A stretch of 64,000 nucleotides of DNA from BP-133 sp040756995. GTDB lineage: Bacteria; Actinomycetota; Acidimicrobiia; IMCC26256; BP-133. Location of the stretch: the NCBI GenBank assembly GCA_040756995.1, contig JBFLYK010000001.1:441956-505955 (forward strand), written 5' to 3'. Below, piece after piece: positions 1-8,560 of the stretch. Numbering within the stretch: position 1 is the first letter of the stretch; every line of letters starts with the position of its first letter. Under the pieces are notes generated by a model that worked only from the letters and a program-made list of their open reading frames with translations, was not told the DNA's origin and searched no databases. Position numbers and translations under genes: made by a program.

Positions 1-69
1 CTGGTCCCGCCGGTCCTTCGGGCGCGACCGGGACGGGGAGGATGGTCGGGTCATGGCCGACATGGTCCC

Positions 70-1422
70 TCACCGCCCCCGGGCCAGCGAGGGAACAGCG
101 CGGCGCCACCCCCACCAGACCAGCAGCAGGGGCGGCAGCGCGAGGAGGAACCAGCCGATCTGCCCACCGTCCGTCATCTGGGCCAGGACGAGGAACGGCG
201 AGACCCAGCGCACCTCGGGGCGGGACGGCGCGCCCGCCGCCGGCGCGACTCCTTGCCCGCCACCGGCGGGGCCCGCAGTCCCGTCCGCCGACGGTTCACC
301 GCTGGACCCGCCGGGAGCGTGTTGTCCGGGCGCGGTCTCGGCGGATCGGGATGAGCCGGAGGCCGTGCTGGTGCCGGCAGGCGTGCTCGTGCCGGCGGAC
401 CATTCGGGCACCGGCCCGGCCGGCGAGGGTCGCCCGCTGCCGGGCCCCGGGGTTTCGGGAGAGCTTTCCAGGTCGGGGAGTGCTCCGGCGACGGGGGAGG
501 CCGGGTCGGACGGGGGGACGGCGTAGACGAGCGTGCGGGCGAAGCCCAGGACGAGGCGGACCCACCGTTCGGGGGCCGGCTGCCACAGCACCTCGAGGCC
601 GGTGGTCTGGGCGGTGAGCTTGCCGTCGGGGGTCCGCTCCTCGACCGACTGCTGGGCGGAAATCCGCAGCCTGTCGCCGAAGGTGGCGCGGGCCGCCTTG
701 GCCACGGCGGCCACCGCGTCGGTTCCCGGGTCGATCGCCTGCCCGGCGACGGTGACCCCTGACATGGTCAGTTCCGTCGACGTGACCAGACCGGACGGCG
801 TGCCGTCCGCCTCCGCCACTCGGGTGATCTCGAGCGTGCCGATGCCCACGGCGCCGCCGGCCAGCCGAACCCCGTGGAGCGTGACCACCGAACGGGCCCG
901 GACGCCGGTCGCCGTCGCTTCGGCGGTTGAGGTGGTGGACTGGCTGTCGACCGTCAGAGCGGGGCCTGTCCCACCCGGGACGCTCACGGAGGCCAGACCG
1001 GCGCTGGCCACGGCGTCCGGCCCGGCGCCGGAGCGGGTGTGGACCCGGGCCGGACCGGCGGCGCCGGCCGAAGGAGCGCCGCAGTCGGATTCGGGTGGGC
1101 CTTCGGGGTGGGCCGACTCGCAGTAGGTCGGCGTGGGGACTCCCAGCATCAGCCCGGCCGCGGCCCGGACGAGATAGCCGGGGTCGGCGAGCCCGGCCGC
1201 GCCGAGCGCGTGGGGAGAGTTATCAATCGAGGTGGACGTGTGGCTGGCCAGCGGCCCGAGCGGCCCAGGGATGCCCGCCTCCACCGAGAAGGCCCAGGCT
1301 TCGGCGCCGGCGGCGAAGATCGCCAGCGGGGGCCCGTTGACCGCGTCGCCGGCGGCGCCGGCGGCCGCAGGCGGCGCTGCCAGCGCCACGGCGCAGACCA
1401 GCGGAAGTAGACGCCGCCTCAC
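70..1422 (-). CDS. Secreted, membrane-anchored hypothetical protein in the liv operon
   Basis: A 450-residue protein with an N-terminal signal peptide (basic MRRR start, then an Ala-rich hydrophobic core to about residue 23), a long extracytoplasmic region, a Pro/Ser/Gly-rich linker at about residues 310-400, and a single hydrophobic segment near the C-terminus (FLLALPPLLLVWW) followed by Arg residues. This predicts a protein displayed outside the cell and anchored at its C-terminus. I recognise no enzymatic domain. Its ATG overlaps the stop of the LivF gene (ATGA), so it is translated as the last gene of the branched-chain uptake operon. That suggests a role linked to the same substrate or to the envelope, but this is inference from position only. 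Confidence 0.8.
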   Translation of the reverse strand: MRRRLLPLVCAVALAAPPAAAGAAGDAVNGPPLAIFAAGAEAWAFSVEAGIPGPLGPLASHTSTSIDNSPHALGAAGLADPGYLVRAAAGLMLGVPTPTYCESAHPEGPPESDCGAPSAGAAGPARVHTRSGAGPDAVASAGLASVSVPGGTGPALTVDSQSTTSTAEATATGVRARSVVTLHGVRLAGGAVGIGTLEITRVAEADGTPSGLVTSTELTMSGVTVAGQAIDPGTDAVAAVAKAARATFGDRLRISAQQSVEERTPDGKLTAQTTGLEVLWQPAPERWVRLVLGFARTLVYAVPPSDPASPVAGALPDLESSPETPGPGSGRPSPAGPVPEWSAGTSTPAGTSTASGSSRSAETAPGQHAPGGSSGEPSADGTAGPAGGGQGVAPAAGAPSRPEVRWVSPFLVLAQMTDGGQIGWFLLALPPLLLVWWGWRRAVPSLARGR

Positions 1423-2162
1423 CCGACCTCCTCGAGGGAGCGGGCGACGACCGCCCGACGGCCCGGCACGGCCCCGCCGAAGGAACGGGTAAGCGTGGCC
1501 GCCACGTCGGCCGGAGGGCCTGCGGCCACGACCTCGCCGCGAGCCAGGGCGTAGAGCTCGTGCGCCACGGACACCACCTGAGCCAGGTGCTGCTCGACGA
1601 CCACGATCGTGAGGCCTTCGGCGTTGCGGCGGCGGAGGACGTCGTAGACCTGGGCGACCACCCGGGGAGCGAGGCCCAGCGACAGCTCGTCGATGAGCAG
1701 CAACTCCGGCCGCATGAGCAGGGCGCGGGCGATGACGAGCATCTGCTGCTCTCCGCCGGAGAGGGAACCGGCCGGCTGGGCCAGCCGGTCGCCGAGGACG
1801 GGGAACAGCCCGAGCACTTCGTCCCGGGCGATGCCGTCGTCGCCGGTGCGGCCCGAGAACGCAGCGACGGCGAGGTTCTCGGCAACCGTCAACGACCGCA
1901 GCAAGCCCCGCCCTTCGGGGACGAGTACCACTCCCGCTCGGACCAGCTGGTGGGGACGGAAGCCGGTGAGGCGCCGGCCGTTCCAGGTGACCTCCCCGGC
2001 CGCCGGCCGCACCGCTCCCACGACGGCTCGCAGCAGGCTCGACTTGCCCGCACCGTTGGGGCCGACCACCCCGACGATCTGGCCGGACCCGGCCTTCAGG
2101 CTGACGGCCCGCACCGCCCGGATTCCGCCGTAACGCACCTCGAGGCCGTCAACCAGCAGCAT
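1419..2162 (-). CDS. livF: Branched-chain amino acid/amide ABC transporter ATP-binding protein LivF
   Basis: A 247-residue cytoplasmic ATPase of the LivF type. Walker A is GPNGAGKSS near residue 35, the signature is LSGGEQQM and Walker B is LLLIDE followed by SLGLAPRVV, all typical of LivF. With LivG it energises uptake through the LivHM permease. The ATG at 2162 begins MLLVDGLEV, directly aligned with family N-termini; a longer reading frame from 2216 is unlikely because it overlaps the preceding gene further. It overlaps the end of the LivMG gene by 14 bases and the following secreted-protein gene by 4 bases, so all are translationally coupled. The substrate is not determinable from sequence; the divergent acyl-CoA genes may hint at a fatty or aromatic acid rather than an amino acid. 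Confidence 0.93.
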   Translation of the reverse strand: MLLVDGLEVRYGGIRAVRAVSLKAGSGQIVGVVGPNGAGKSSLLRAVVGAVRPAAGEVTWNGRRLTGFRPHQLVRAGVVLVPEGRGLLRSLTVAENLAVAAFSGRTGDDGIARDEVLGLFPVLGDRLAQPAGSLSGGEQQMLVIARALLMRPELLLIDELSLGLAPRVVAQVYDVLRRRNAEGLTIVVVEQHLAQVVSVAHELYALARGEVVAAGPPADVAATLTRSFGGAVPGRRAVVARSLEEVG

Positions 2163-3984
2163 GGGCGACCTCCCGGCTCGCCTGTCCGTCGTCTTCGGCG
2201 ACGCCGAGGTAGGCACGCCGGACCTCCGGGTGGGTCTGCACCTCGTCCGGCGCCCCCGAAGCGATCAGCCGCCCGAAGTCGAGGACGTCGACGCGGTCGG
2301 CCAGGGCCATGACCAACTCGATGTCATGCTCGACGAGCACGACCGTGATCCCGAGGCGGTCCCGGAGGGCGGCAACAAGCCGGGCGAGGCGGTCGGTCTC
2401 GTGGCCGGACAGACCGGCGGCGGGCTCGTCGAGCAGCAGCACCTGCGGCCGGGTCATCAGGCAGCGGGCCACCTCGACGAGCCGCTCGGTCCCGAACGGC
2501 AGGGTGCCCACCGGCTGGCGGGCGAAACCGCCGAGCCCGAGCGCCCGCAGCACGCAGGCCGCCTCATCGCGGCTGGCCCGCTCCGAGTGGCGGGTCGGCC
2601 GGGTGCGCAGCACGGCTCCCACCAGCCCGCGGGCCGAGTGGAGATGGGCCGCCATGAGGAGGTTCCGTTCCACGGTCTCGGTGGTGAACAGCAGCGGCGT
2701 CTGGAACGTGCGGGCCAGTCCCGCCGCCGCTCGACCCTCGGGCGGGACGGCGGTGACATCCCGGTCACCGACATGCACTGTCCCCCGGGTGGGCCGCGCA
2801 AACCCGGTGAGGACGTTCAAGCACGTGCTCTTGCCCGCTCCGTTGGGCCCGATCAGCCCGACGATCGTGGCCGGGGGCACGGTGACGGACAGGTCGGAGA
2901 CGGCGGTGAGGCCGCCGAAGCGGACGGTCACGCCGTCGACCACGACGGAGGGCGCCGGGGGCCGGGCGCCCCACCGGGCGGCCAGCTCGTCGAGGGCGGC
3001 CGGATCGATGTCGCCACTCGCCACCGGCTCGTCGCGCCGGGAGCGCCGGGTCAGGAGCCCCGCCACCCCGGCCGGGGCGAGGGCGATGACGGTGAGCATG
3101 GCGGCGGCCAGCATGAACGGAACCCAGTTGCCGCTGATGCCGGCCGCCCGGGCCAGTTCCGGCGTGAAGGCGTAGGCCATCCCGCCGATCAGAGCGCCGG
3201 CCAGGTGGTCGATACCGCCGACGAGGGCGATCGACAGGATCAGCACCGACGGGCCGACGTCGAAGGTGAGCGGGGACAGCCGTTCCAGCAGCACGGCGTA
3301 GAGCACGCCGCCGATGCCGGCCACCACGCCGCTCACCACGAAGGCGGCGAGCTTGTAGCGGGCGACGTCGATGCCCAGCGACCGGGCAGCCCGCTCGCTG
3401 GTGCGGATCGCCGCCCACGCCCGCCCGACCGACGAGGACCGCAGCCGCCAGGCGGCCACGGCCAGCACGGCGGCCACGGCGGCCAGGACGAAGAAGAACG
3501 ACCGGCCGGCGTCGAGATCCCAGCCGAACAGCCGCAGCGGTGGCGCCGCGTACCCTGAGCTGCCGCCGGTCAGTTCGCGGAACTGGAACACGAACCGTTG
3601 CACGGCCAGGGCGAAGGCGACGGTGGCGGCGGCCAGATGGAAACCGGACAGCCGCAGGGCGACGAACCCGACGATGACGGTGAACGGCACGGTGGCCAGC
3701 ACCGCCACCGGGGCACCGAAGACGAACGGAATCCCGTAGTGGTGGTGCAGGGCCACGACGACGTAGGCGCTGATTCCCATGAACGAGGCCTGAGCCAGCG
3801 AGACCTGCCCCGTCCACCCGGTCAGGATCACCAGGCTGCCGGCCACGACGGCGTAGATCAGCCCCAGGTTCACCACGTACAGCCAGTACTCGGACAGGCC
3901 GAACGCGACCGCCAGTACCGCAGCCCCGGCCAGGGCGGCGCGGACCCGGCGCTTGGACCCGACCTCGGCCCGGGCCATGTTCAT
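2149..3984 (-). CDS. Fused LivM permease - LivG ATPase
   Basis: A 611-residue fusion. Residues 1-330 form a LivM-type permease with about eight to nine membrane segments (conserved GWTGQVSLAQASFMGI at about 55 and the family loop near ALRLSGFHLA). Residues about 350-611 form a LivG-type ATPase (Walker A GPNGAGKST, signature LPFGTERLVEVARCL, Walker B LLLDEPAAGLS). In most bacteria these are two proteins; fused versions are known in actinobacteria and rhizobia. The signature motif is LPFG rather than LSYG, which is usual for LivG. The ATG at 3984 overlaps the livH stop as ATGA, which fixes the start. Downstream LivF supplies the second nucleotide-binding subunit. Confidence 0.92.
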   Translation of the reverse strand: MNMARAEVGSKRRVRAALAGAAVLAVAFGLSEYWLYVVNLGLIYAVVAGSLVILTGWTGQVSLAQASFMGISAYVVVALHHHYGIPFVFGAPVAVLATVPFTVIVGFVALRLSGFHLAAATVAFALAVQRFVFQFRELTGGSSGYAAPPLRLFGWDLDAGRSFFFVLAAVAAVLAVAAWRLRSSSVGRAWAAIRTSERAARSLGIDVARYKLAAFVVSGVVAGIGGVLYAVLLERLSPLTFDVGPSVLILSIALVGGIDHLAGALIGGMAYAFTPELARAAGISGNWVPFMLAAAMLTVIALAPAGVAGLLTRRSRRDEPVASGDIDPAALDELAARWGARPPAPSVVVDGVTVRFGGLTAVSDLSVTVPPATIVGLIGPNGAGKSTCLNVLTGFARPTRGTVHVGDRDVTAVPPEGRAAAGLARTFQTPLLFTTETVERNLLMAAHLHSARGLVGAVLRTRPTRHSERASRDEAACVLRALGLGGFARQPVGTLPFGTERLVEVARCLMTRPQVLLLDEPAAGLSGHETDRLARLVAALRDRLGITVVLVEHDIELVMALADRVDVLDFGRLIASGAPDEVQTHPEVRRAYLGVAEDDGQASREVAHAAG

Positions 3985-4856
3985 CGCGCCAGGTCCTCTT
4001 CGAGGCGCAGGGAGGCGTCGCGTCCGGAGCGGACAGCGAGGAACCCGACGATCACGACGAAGACACCGACGTCGGCCGCCCCCGGTCGGGACACCACCTC
4101 GGGCAGGCGGGCCTCGAGCACGCCGATGCCGATCCCACCGGCCAGCGCCCAGCCGAAGCTGGTCAGCCGGCCAAGCAACGCGGCGGCCAGCGCCTTCACC
4201 ATCAGCGCCGGGATCTGGTAGGCGTCCATCACGATGGTGGGGCTGATGAGCACGCCGGCGATGCCCGCCACCGCCGTGCCCAGCACCCAGGCCAGCGTCC
4301 CGGTGGCCGCCGAATTGATGCCCACCAGCTCGGCGGTCTCGCGGCTTTCGGCCACCGCCCGCAGGGCCAGCCCCTGAGGCCTGAACCGGAGCAGGGCGGC
4401 GAGGAAGGCCACCAGCACGAGGGCCGAGGCCATCAAGGCGAGCGACTCCGTGGAGACCGGCGTGCCGAAGATTTCGACCTGCCGGCGGATGAACACCGGT
4501 TCGAGCCGGTAGAGCTGCTGGGTGCTCCACCCGAGAAGGACCAGCGCCTGCAGGAGCAGGCCGAGGGCCACCGTCATGATGACGGCGGACAGGCGCGACC
4601 GGTGCCTTACGAACCGCATCAGACCCCGATCGACAACGAGCCCGACGACGGCCGCCACCTCCAGGCTGAGGAGGATGGCCGTGGCGTAGTGCACTCCCAG
4701 GTCGTGAACCAGCGACCAGGTGACGAACCCGGTCAGCATGGCCACGGCGCCGTGGGCGAAGTTGACGATACGGGTGGTGCGGTAGATCAGCACCAGCCCC
4801 ACAGCCAACAGGCCGTAGACGGCCCCCGTGCCGGCCCCGAGGATCAGCAGTTGCAC
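3981..4856 (-). CDS. livH: Branched-chain amino acid ABC transporter permease LivH
   Basis: A 291-residue integral membrane protein with about eight hydrophobic segments. The N-terminal half carries the family pattern YGLLAVGLVLIYRTTRIVNF, in which a permease helix is followed by the NFAHG loop. It forms the transmembrane channel together with the LivM half of the next gene. It follows the binding-protein gene by 7 bases and overlaps the following gene by 4 bases (ATGA). The length matches the family. Confidence 0.92.
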   Translation of the reverse strand: MQLLILGAGTGAVYGLLAVGLVLIYRTTRIVNFAHGAVAMLTGFVTWSLVHDLGVHYATAILLSLEVAAVVGLVVDRGLMRFVRHRSRLSAVIMTVALGLLLQALVLLGWSTQQLYRLEPVFIRRQVEIFGTPVSTESLALMASALVLVAFLAALLRFRPQGLALRAVAESRETAELVGINSAATGTLAWVLGTAVAGIAGVLISPTIVMDAYQIPALMVKALAAALLGRLTSFGWALAGGIGIGVLEARLPEVVSRPGAADVGVFVVIVGFLAVRSGRDASLRLEEDLAR

Positions 4857-4863
4857 GGCGACC

Positions 4864-6375
4864 TCACGGGGAATCCTCGCGGAGGAACGGCGTGACCGGT
4901 ACGAACCGGCCGTTCTGGATCTGCAGCACGATGGCCTGGGCGGTCGGATTGTGAGGGCCCGGCCGGAAGGTGACGTCGACGCCGAGACCGGGCAGGCCGT
5001 TGGTGACCCGGTTCATGGCGTCGAGGTACCGGGCGCGGGTCACGTTGCGGCCCAGGGAACGGATGGCATCGACCGTCAAGAGCGCACCGCCGTAGAAGCC
5101 GGGCGTCTGCGACCACCACGCATGGCTCGGGTAGTAGCTCTTGGTGCGCTGCAGGTACTCGGTGATGAAGGCGTTGTTCGTCGTGTCGGGCGTGTGGTTG
5201 AGCGACATGGTGTAGTGGCCCTGGGCCGCCGCTCCGCCGTATTTCGGGATGAGGTCGATGTAGGTGTAGACGAACGAGCTGAACTGCTTGGGCGGCTTGT
5301 ACCCGAGGTTGTTGGCCGCGGCGAAGCACTTGATGACCGTGGCCGCGTCGAGGGCGAGGAACACGGTCTCCGGCCCGCTGGTCTGCATCTGCACCATCTG
5401 CGGCGAGCAGTCGGCGTCCTGGAAGTTGATGCGGGCCTCTCGCACGATGGACACCCCGTGTTCGGCGGCCGCGGCGCGGAACGCCTGGCCTGACTCCGCC
5501 GCGGCCTCGATGTCGTCGAGCACGATCATGCCGGCGGTCTTGGCGCGCAGATCCCGGCCGGTGAAGCGGGCCATGAGCCGCGCCTGGTTCGGACCTGAGG
5601 CGCCGATGGGAAAGACGAGCGGGCTCTCGAAGTCGTCGGGGTTCAGCCCGACGGAGTTCCCCACCGGGATCTGGCGCTCGAGCAGGTAAGGGAGCGCGCC
5701 CTGCGACCCGGCCGCGCTGCCGTCGGCCATGACGATGAACACCTTGTCGCCGTCGACCAGCTTCTTGGCGCAGGCCAGGCCCCGTTCGCCAGAGAAGGCG
5801 TCATCGCAGAAGATGAATTCGAAGCGGCGGCCGTTGATCCCCCCGTTGTCGTTGGCGAGCCGGAAGGGCGTCTGCAGCGCTTCCAGCCAGGGCCGGCCGT
5901 ACGGCCCGATCGGGCCCGACAGCGGCAGGATGGCGCCGATCTTGATGGTGTCGGCCGTCACGCCGACGTCGGAGTTGTCCGGCCCGGCGTTGGACGGCCC
6001 GGGCGGAGGGGGCGCCTGCGGCGAGGGTGCCGGTGTTCGGGACGGGCCGCCCGCCACCGGGTTGGTTGAAGCGGTCGGCCCAGCCGGAGCCGGTCGGGCA
6101 CCCGGACGGGGCGCCGCCGGGCTGCCAGGCGGCGGCGGGGCCGGGACCGGCGTGGTCCCGCCGCCCGCGGAGGTCGATGACACCGGCGCGGCGGCGTCGT
6201 CGTCGGCCGGGAAGGAGGGAGCCGGGCCGTCGCCCCGTGCGCCCACGAAGCTCCCAGTCTCGGCGAAGCCGCCCCGAGCGGTGAAGGCGTCCGGCTGCTC
6301 GGCCACGGCGCATCCGGCAGTGAGCACCGCGCCCAACACGGCCATGAGCACACGCTGACTGCGGCTGGTTGTCAC
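4864..6375 (-). CDS. ABC transporter substrate-binding lipoprotein (LivK/amide-binding type)
   Basis: A 503-residue precursor. It starts at the GTG at 6375, preceded by a strong GGGGAGGA ribosome site. The N-terminus is a lipoprotein signal with lipobox LTAGC (Cys about 21), so it is membrane-tethered outside the cell. A Pro/Ala/Ser-rich linker of about 100 residues follows, then a type 1 periplasmic binding fold with the family opening IKIGAILPLSGP. The long Pro-rich linker suits an actinobacterial cell wall. It is the first gene of the liv operon; the promoter lies about 35-65 bases upstream and overlaps a palindrome. The ligand is unknown. Confidence 0.9.
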   Translation of the reverse strand: MTTSRSQRVLMAVLGAVLTAGCAVAEQPDAFTARGGFAETGSFVGARGDGPAPSFPADDDAAAPVSSTSAGGGTTPVPAPPPPGSPAAPRPGARPAPAGPTASTNPVAGGPSRTPAPSPQAPPPPGPSNAGPDNSDVGVTADTIKIGAILPLSGPIGPYGRPWLEALQTPFRLANDNGGINGRRFEFIFCDDAFSGERGLACAKKLVDGDKVFIVMADGSAAGSQGALPYLLERQIPVGNSVGLNPDDFESPLVFPIGASGPNQARLMARFTGRDLRAKTAGMIVLDDIEAAAESGQAFRAAAAEHGVSIVREARINFQDADCSPQMVQMQTSGPETVFLALDAATVIKCFAAANNLGYKPPKQFSSFVYTYIDLIPKYGGAAAQGHYTMSLNHTPDTTNNAFITEYLQRTKSYYPSHAWWSQTPGFYGGALLTVDAIRSLGRNVTRARYLDAMNRVTNGLPGLGVDVTFRPGPHNPTAQAIVLQIQNGRFVPVTPFLREDSP

Positions 6376-6410
6376 ACCCCTGTCCTCCCCAGTGCGTTGC
6401 CCCGAGCTCG

Positions 6411-6440
6411 AAAGTAGTGAATCACCACTTCTCATGTCAA
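6411..6440 (-). promoter_or_regulatory. Promoter of the liv operon with overlapping palindromic operator
   Basis: On the minus strand, TTGACA (6440-6435) is followed after 18 bases by TACTTT (6416-6411). The spacer and -10 are covered by an inverted repeat, AAGTAGTGA (6412-6420), one central base, TCACCACTT (6422-6430); the arms match at 8 of 9 positions. A repressor bound here would block the promoter. The shape fits a TetR or GntR-type dimer. The regulator gene is not in the window. Confidence 0.6.
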
Positions 6441-6525
6441 GGGCTCGACCTTCGACGTACACTCCTCTCTACCGCTATTCTTTGACGCATAAGTAAATGG
6501 TAGTTCTGACCATTGGAGCATTGAG

Positions 6526-7380
6526 ATGCCCTGCATCGTCTACGAAGACGCGGGAGACGGCGTCGCCCGAGTGCTGCTCGACCGGCCGGAGCAGCGCAAT
6601 GCCCAAAGCCCCCGCTTGCTCTACGACCTGGACGCAGCCTTCCTGCGGGCGGCCACCGACGAAGGCGTCCGAGTGATCGTGCTGGCCGCCGCCGGGACTG
6701 ACTTCTCGTCGGGCCACGACCTGAAGAGCGAACTCGAGCTTCCCGGGCCGCCCACGGCCACATTGACCGGGCCGACGTCCGAGCGGGGCCCGGCCGAGCG
6801 ACAGTTCGCTTTCGAGTGCGAGGCCTATCTGGGGCTGTGCCGGCGGTGGCGGGAGATTCCCAAGCCGACGATCGCCGAGGTCCAGGGCCGGGTGATCGCC
6901 GGCGGCCTGATGCTCATCTGGCCGCTCGACCTCGTGGTGGCCGCCGACGACGCCGTGTTCTCCGATCCGGTGACCGCGTTCGGCCTGAACGGCGGCGAGT
7001 ATTTCGCCCACGCCTGGGAGTTCGGGGCCCGCAAGGCCAAGGAACTGCTCTTCACCGGCGACCACATCACCGCCACCGAAGCCAAAGCCCTGGGCATGGT
7101 CAACCACGTCGTGCCCGCCTCCGAGCTGACCTCGTTCACCATGTCCCTGGCCCGGCGCATCGCGACGCGACCACCCCACGGCCTCCGCCTGGCGAAGATG
7201 AGCGTGAACCGCTCGCTCGACGCCCAGGGGCTCCAAGGTGCCATCGACGTGGCCTTCGCCCTCCATCAGGCGGGCCACGCCAACAACCTCGTCCGCTACG
7301 GAGATTTGGTGGATCCGACCGGGTACGAGGCCATTCGGGCCGGAGCCCGCGCTGCGGCGCGCGGGCCGTCCGTCCCATGA
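6526..7380 (+). CDS. Enoyl-CoA hydratase/isomerase family protein
   Basis: A 284-residue crotonase-fold protein. It has the oxyanion-hole strands typical of the family (GTDFSSGHDLKSE near residue 60 and the helix beginning IAGGLMLIWPLDLVVAADD near 125), and the late LGMVNHVVP motif. The usual second catalytic Glu region reads FGLNGGEYFAHAWEFGARKAKE. It probably hydrates or isomerises an enoyl-CoA in the cytoplasm. Its stop overlaps the start of an acyl-CoA dehydrogenase (ATGA), so the two act in one beta-oxidation-like route. It is divergent from the liv uptake operon, suggesting that uptake and degradation of one compound may be linked. Confidence 0.9.
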   Translation: MPCIVYEDAGDGVARVLLDRPEQRNAQSPRLLYDLDAAFLRAATDEGVRVIVLAAAGTDFSSGHDLKSELELPGPPTATLTGPTSERGPAERQFAFECEAYLGLCRRWREIPKPTIAEVQGRVIAGGLMLIWPLDLVVAADDAVFSDPVTAFGLNGGEYFAHAWEFGARKAKELLFTGDHITATEAKALGMVNHVVPASELTSFTMSLARRIATRPPHGLRLAKMSVNRSLDAQGLQGAIDVAFALHQAGHANNLVRYGDLVDPTGYEAIRAGARAAARGPSVP

Positions 7381-8528
7381 ACGGCTACCGTTCGCCCTGG
7401 CTCGACGAGGATATGGAGTTCCTGGCCGAGACGGCGGCGAAGTTCGTCGCCGCCGAGGTCGTGCCCCACTTCGACCGCTTCGACCAGCAGCGCCGACCCG
7501 ACCGTGACCTGTGGTACCAGGCCGGTGCGCTCGGACTGCTGTGCTGTTCGATCCCCACCCGTTACGGCGGTGGAGGCGGCACCATCGCGCACGACCTCAT
7601 CGTCTTCACCGAACACGCCCGGGCCGGCGACACCGGATTCGGAACCGGGAACGCCGTGCACAGCGGCGTGGTGGCCCACTACCTACTGGCTTACGGCACC
7701 GAGGAGCAGAAGCGACGGTGGCTGCCCCGCATGGCGTCCGGCCAGATGGTCGGAGCGATCGCCATGACCGAGCCCGGCGCCGGCTCCGACCTGAAGAGCA
7801 TCACGACCCGAGCGGTCCGTGACGGCGACCGCTACCTGGTGTCCGGGACCAAGACGTTCATCAGCAACGGGTCGAGCGCGGATCTGGTGATCGTCGTGGT
7901 CAAGACCGATCCGGCCGCGGAGGCCAAGGGCATCTCCCTGGTGGTCGTCGAAACCGCCGACGCCGTCGGCCTCACCCGCGGCCGGGTCCTCGACAAGCTC
8001 GGGATGCACGGGCAGGACACCGCCGAGTTGTTCTTCGACGACGTTTCCGTGCCCGTCCATCACCGGCTCGGTGCCGAGGGCACTGGTTTCGCCATGCTGA
8101 GCGAACAGCTGCGCCAGGAACGGCTCATCATCGGCGTCACTGCGGTGGGCGCCATGGAACGGGCCCTGGTCGAGACTCTTGCCTACGTGAAGGAACGCCG
8201 GGCCTTCGGCCGTTCGCTCTTCGACCTGCAGCACGTCCGCTTCGAGCTGGCCGAGTGCGCCACGCTCGTCCACGCCGGCCGCGTCTTCGTCGACGGCGCC
8301 ATCGCACGCCACCTCCGGGGAGACCTCGACGCGGCGACGGCCTCGATGGCCAAGTGGTGGCTCTCGGACCTGCAGAACCAGGTCGTCGACCGCTGCCTTC
8401 AGCTCTTCGGCGGCTACGGCTACATGCGGGAATACCTGATCTCCCGGCTCTACGTCGACGCCCGGGCCCAGAAGATTTACGGCGGGCCGAACGAGATCAT
8501 GAAGGAACTGATCGCCCGGTCCCTGTAG
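7377..8528 (+). CDS. Acyl-CoA dehydrogenase
   Basis: A 383-residue flavoprotein of normal family length. The FAD/substrate loop reads AMTEPGAGSDLKSI (about residue 128), followed by KTFISNG, and the C-terminal domain contains RRAFGRSLFDLQHVRFELA and LQLFGGYGYMREYLISRLY. The final helix has IYGGPNEIMKELIARSL, where most short-chain enzymes have IYEGT; the catalytic base position should be checked. It is translationally coupled to the preceding enoyl-CoA hydratase and probably feeds it with enoyl-CoA. Confidence 0.94.
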   Translation: MNGYRSPWLDEDMEFLAETAAKFVAAEVVPHFDRFDQQRRPDRDLWYQAGALGLLCCSIPTRYGGGGGTIAHDLIVFTEHARAGDTGFGTGNAVHSGVVAHYLLAYGTEEQKRRWLPRMASGQMVGAIAMTEPGAGSDLKSITTRAVRDGDRYLVSGTKTFISNGSSADLVIVVVKTDPAAEAKGISLVVVETADAVGLTRGRVLDKLGMHGQDTAELFFDDVSVPVHHRLGAEGTGFAMLSEQLRQERLIIGVTAVGAMERALVETLAYVKERRAFGRSLFDLQHVRFELAECATLVHAGRVFVDGAIARHLRGDLDAATASMAKWWLSDLQNQVVDRCLQLFGGYGYMREYLISRLYVDARAQKIYGGPNEIMKELIARSL

Positions 8529-8531
8529 ATT

Positions 8532-8557
8532 TCGGTTGAATCACGGCCGGTAACCGA
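8532..8557. terminator. Hairpin between convergent genes, possible bidirectional terminator
   Basis: TCGGTT (8532-8537) pairs with AACCGA (8552-8557) around a 14-base loop in the 32-base gap between two convergent genes. There is no clear U-tract. Confidence 0.35.
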
Positions 8558-8560
8558 GCG

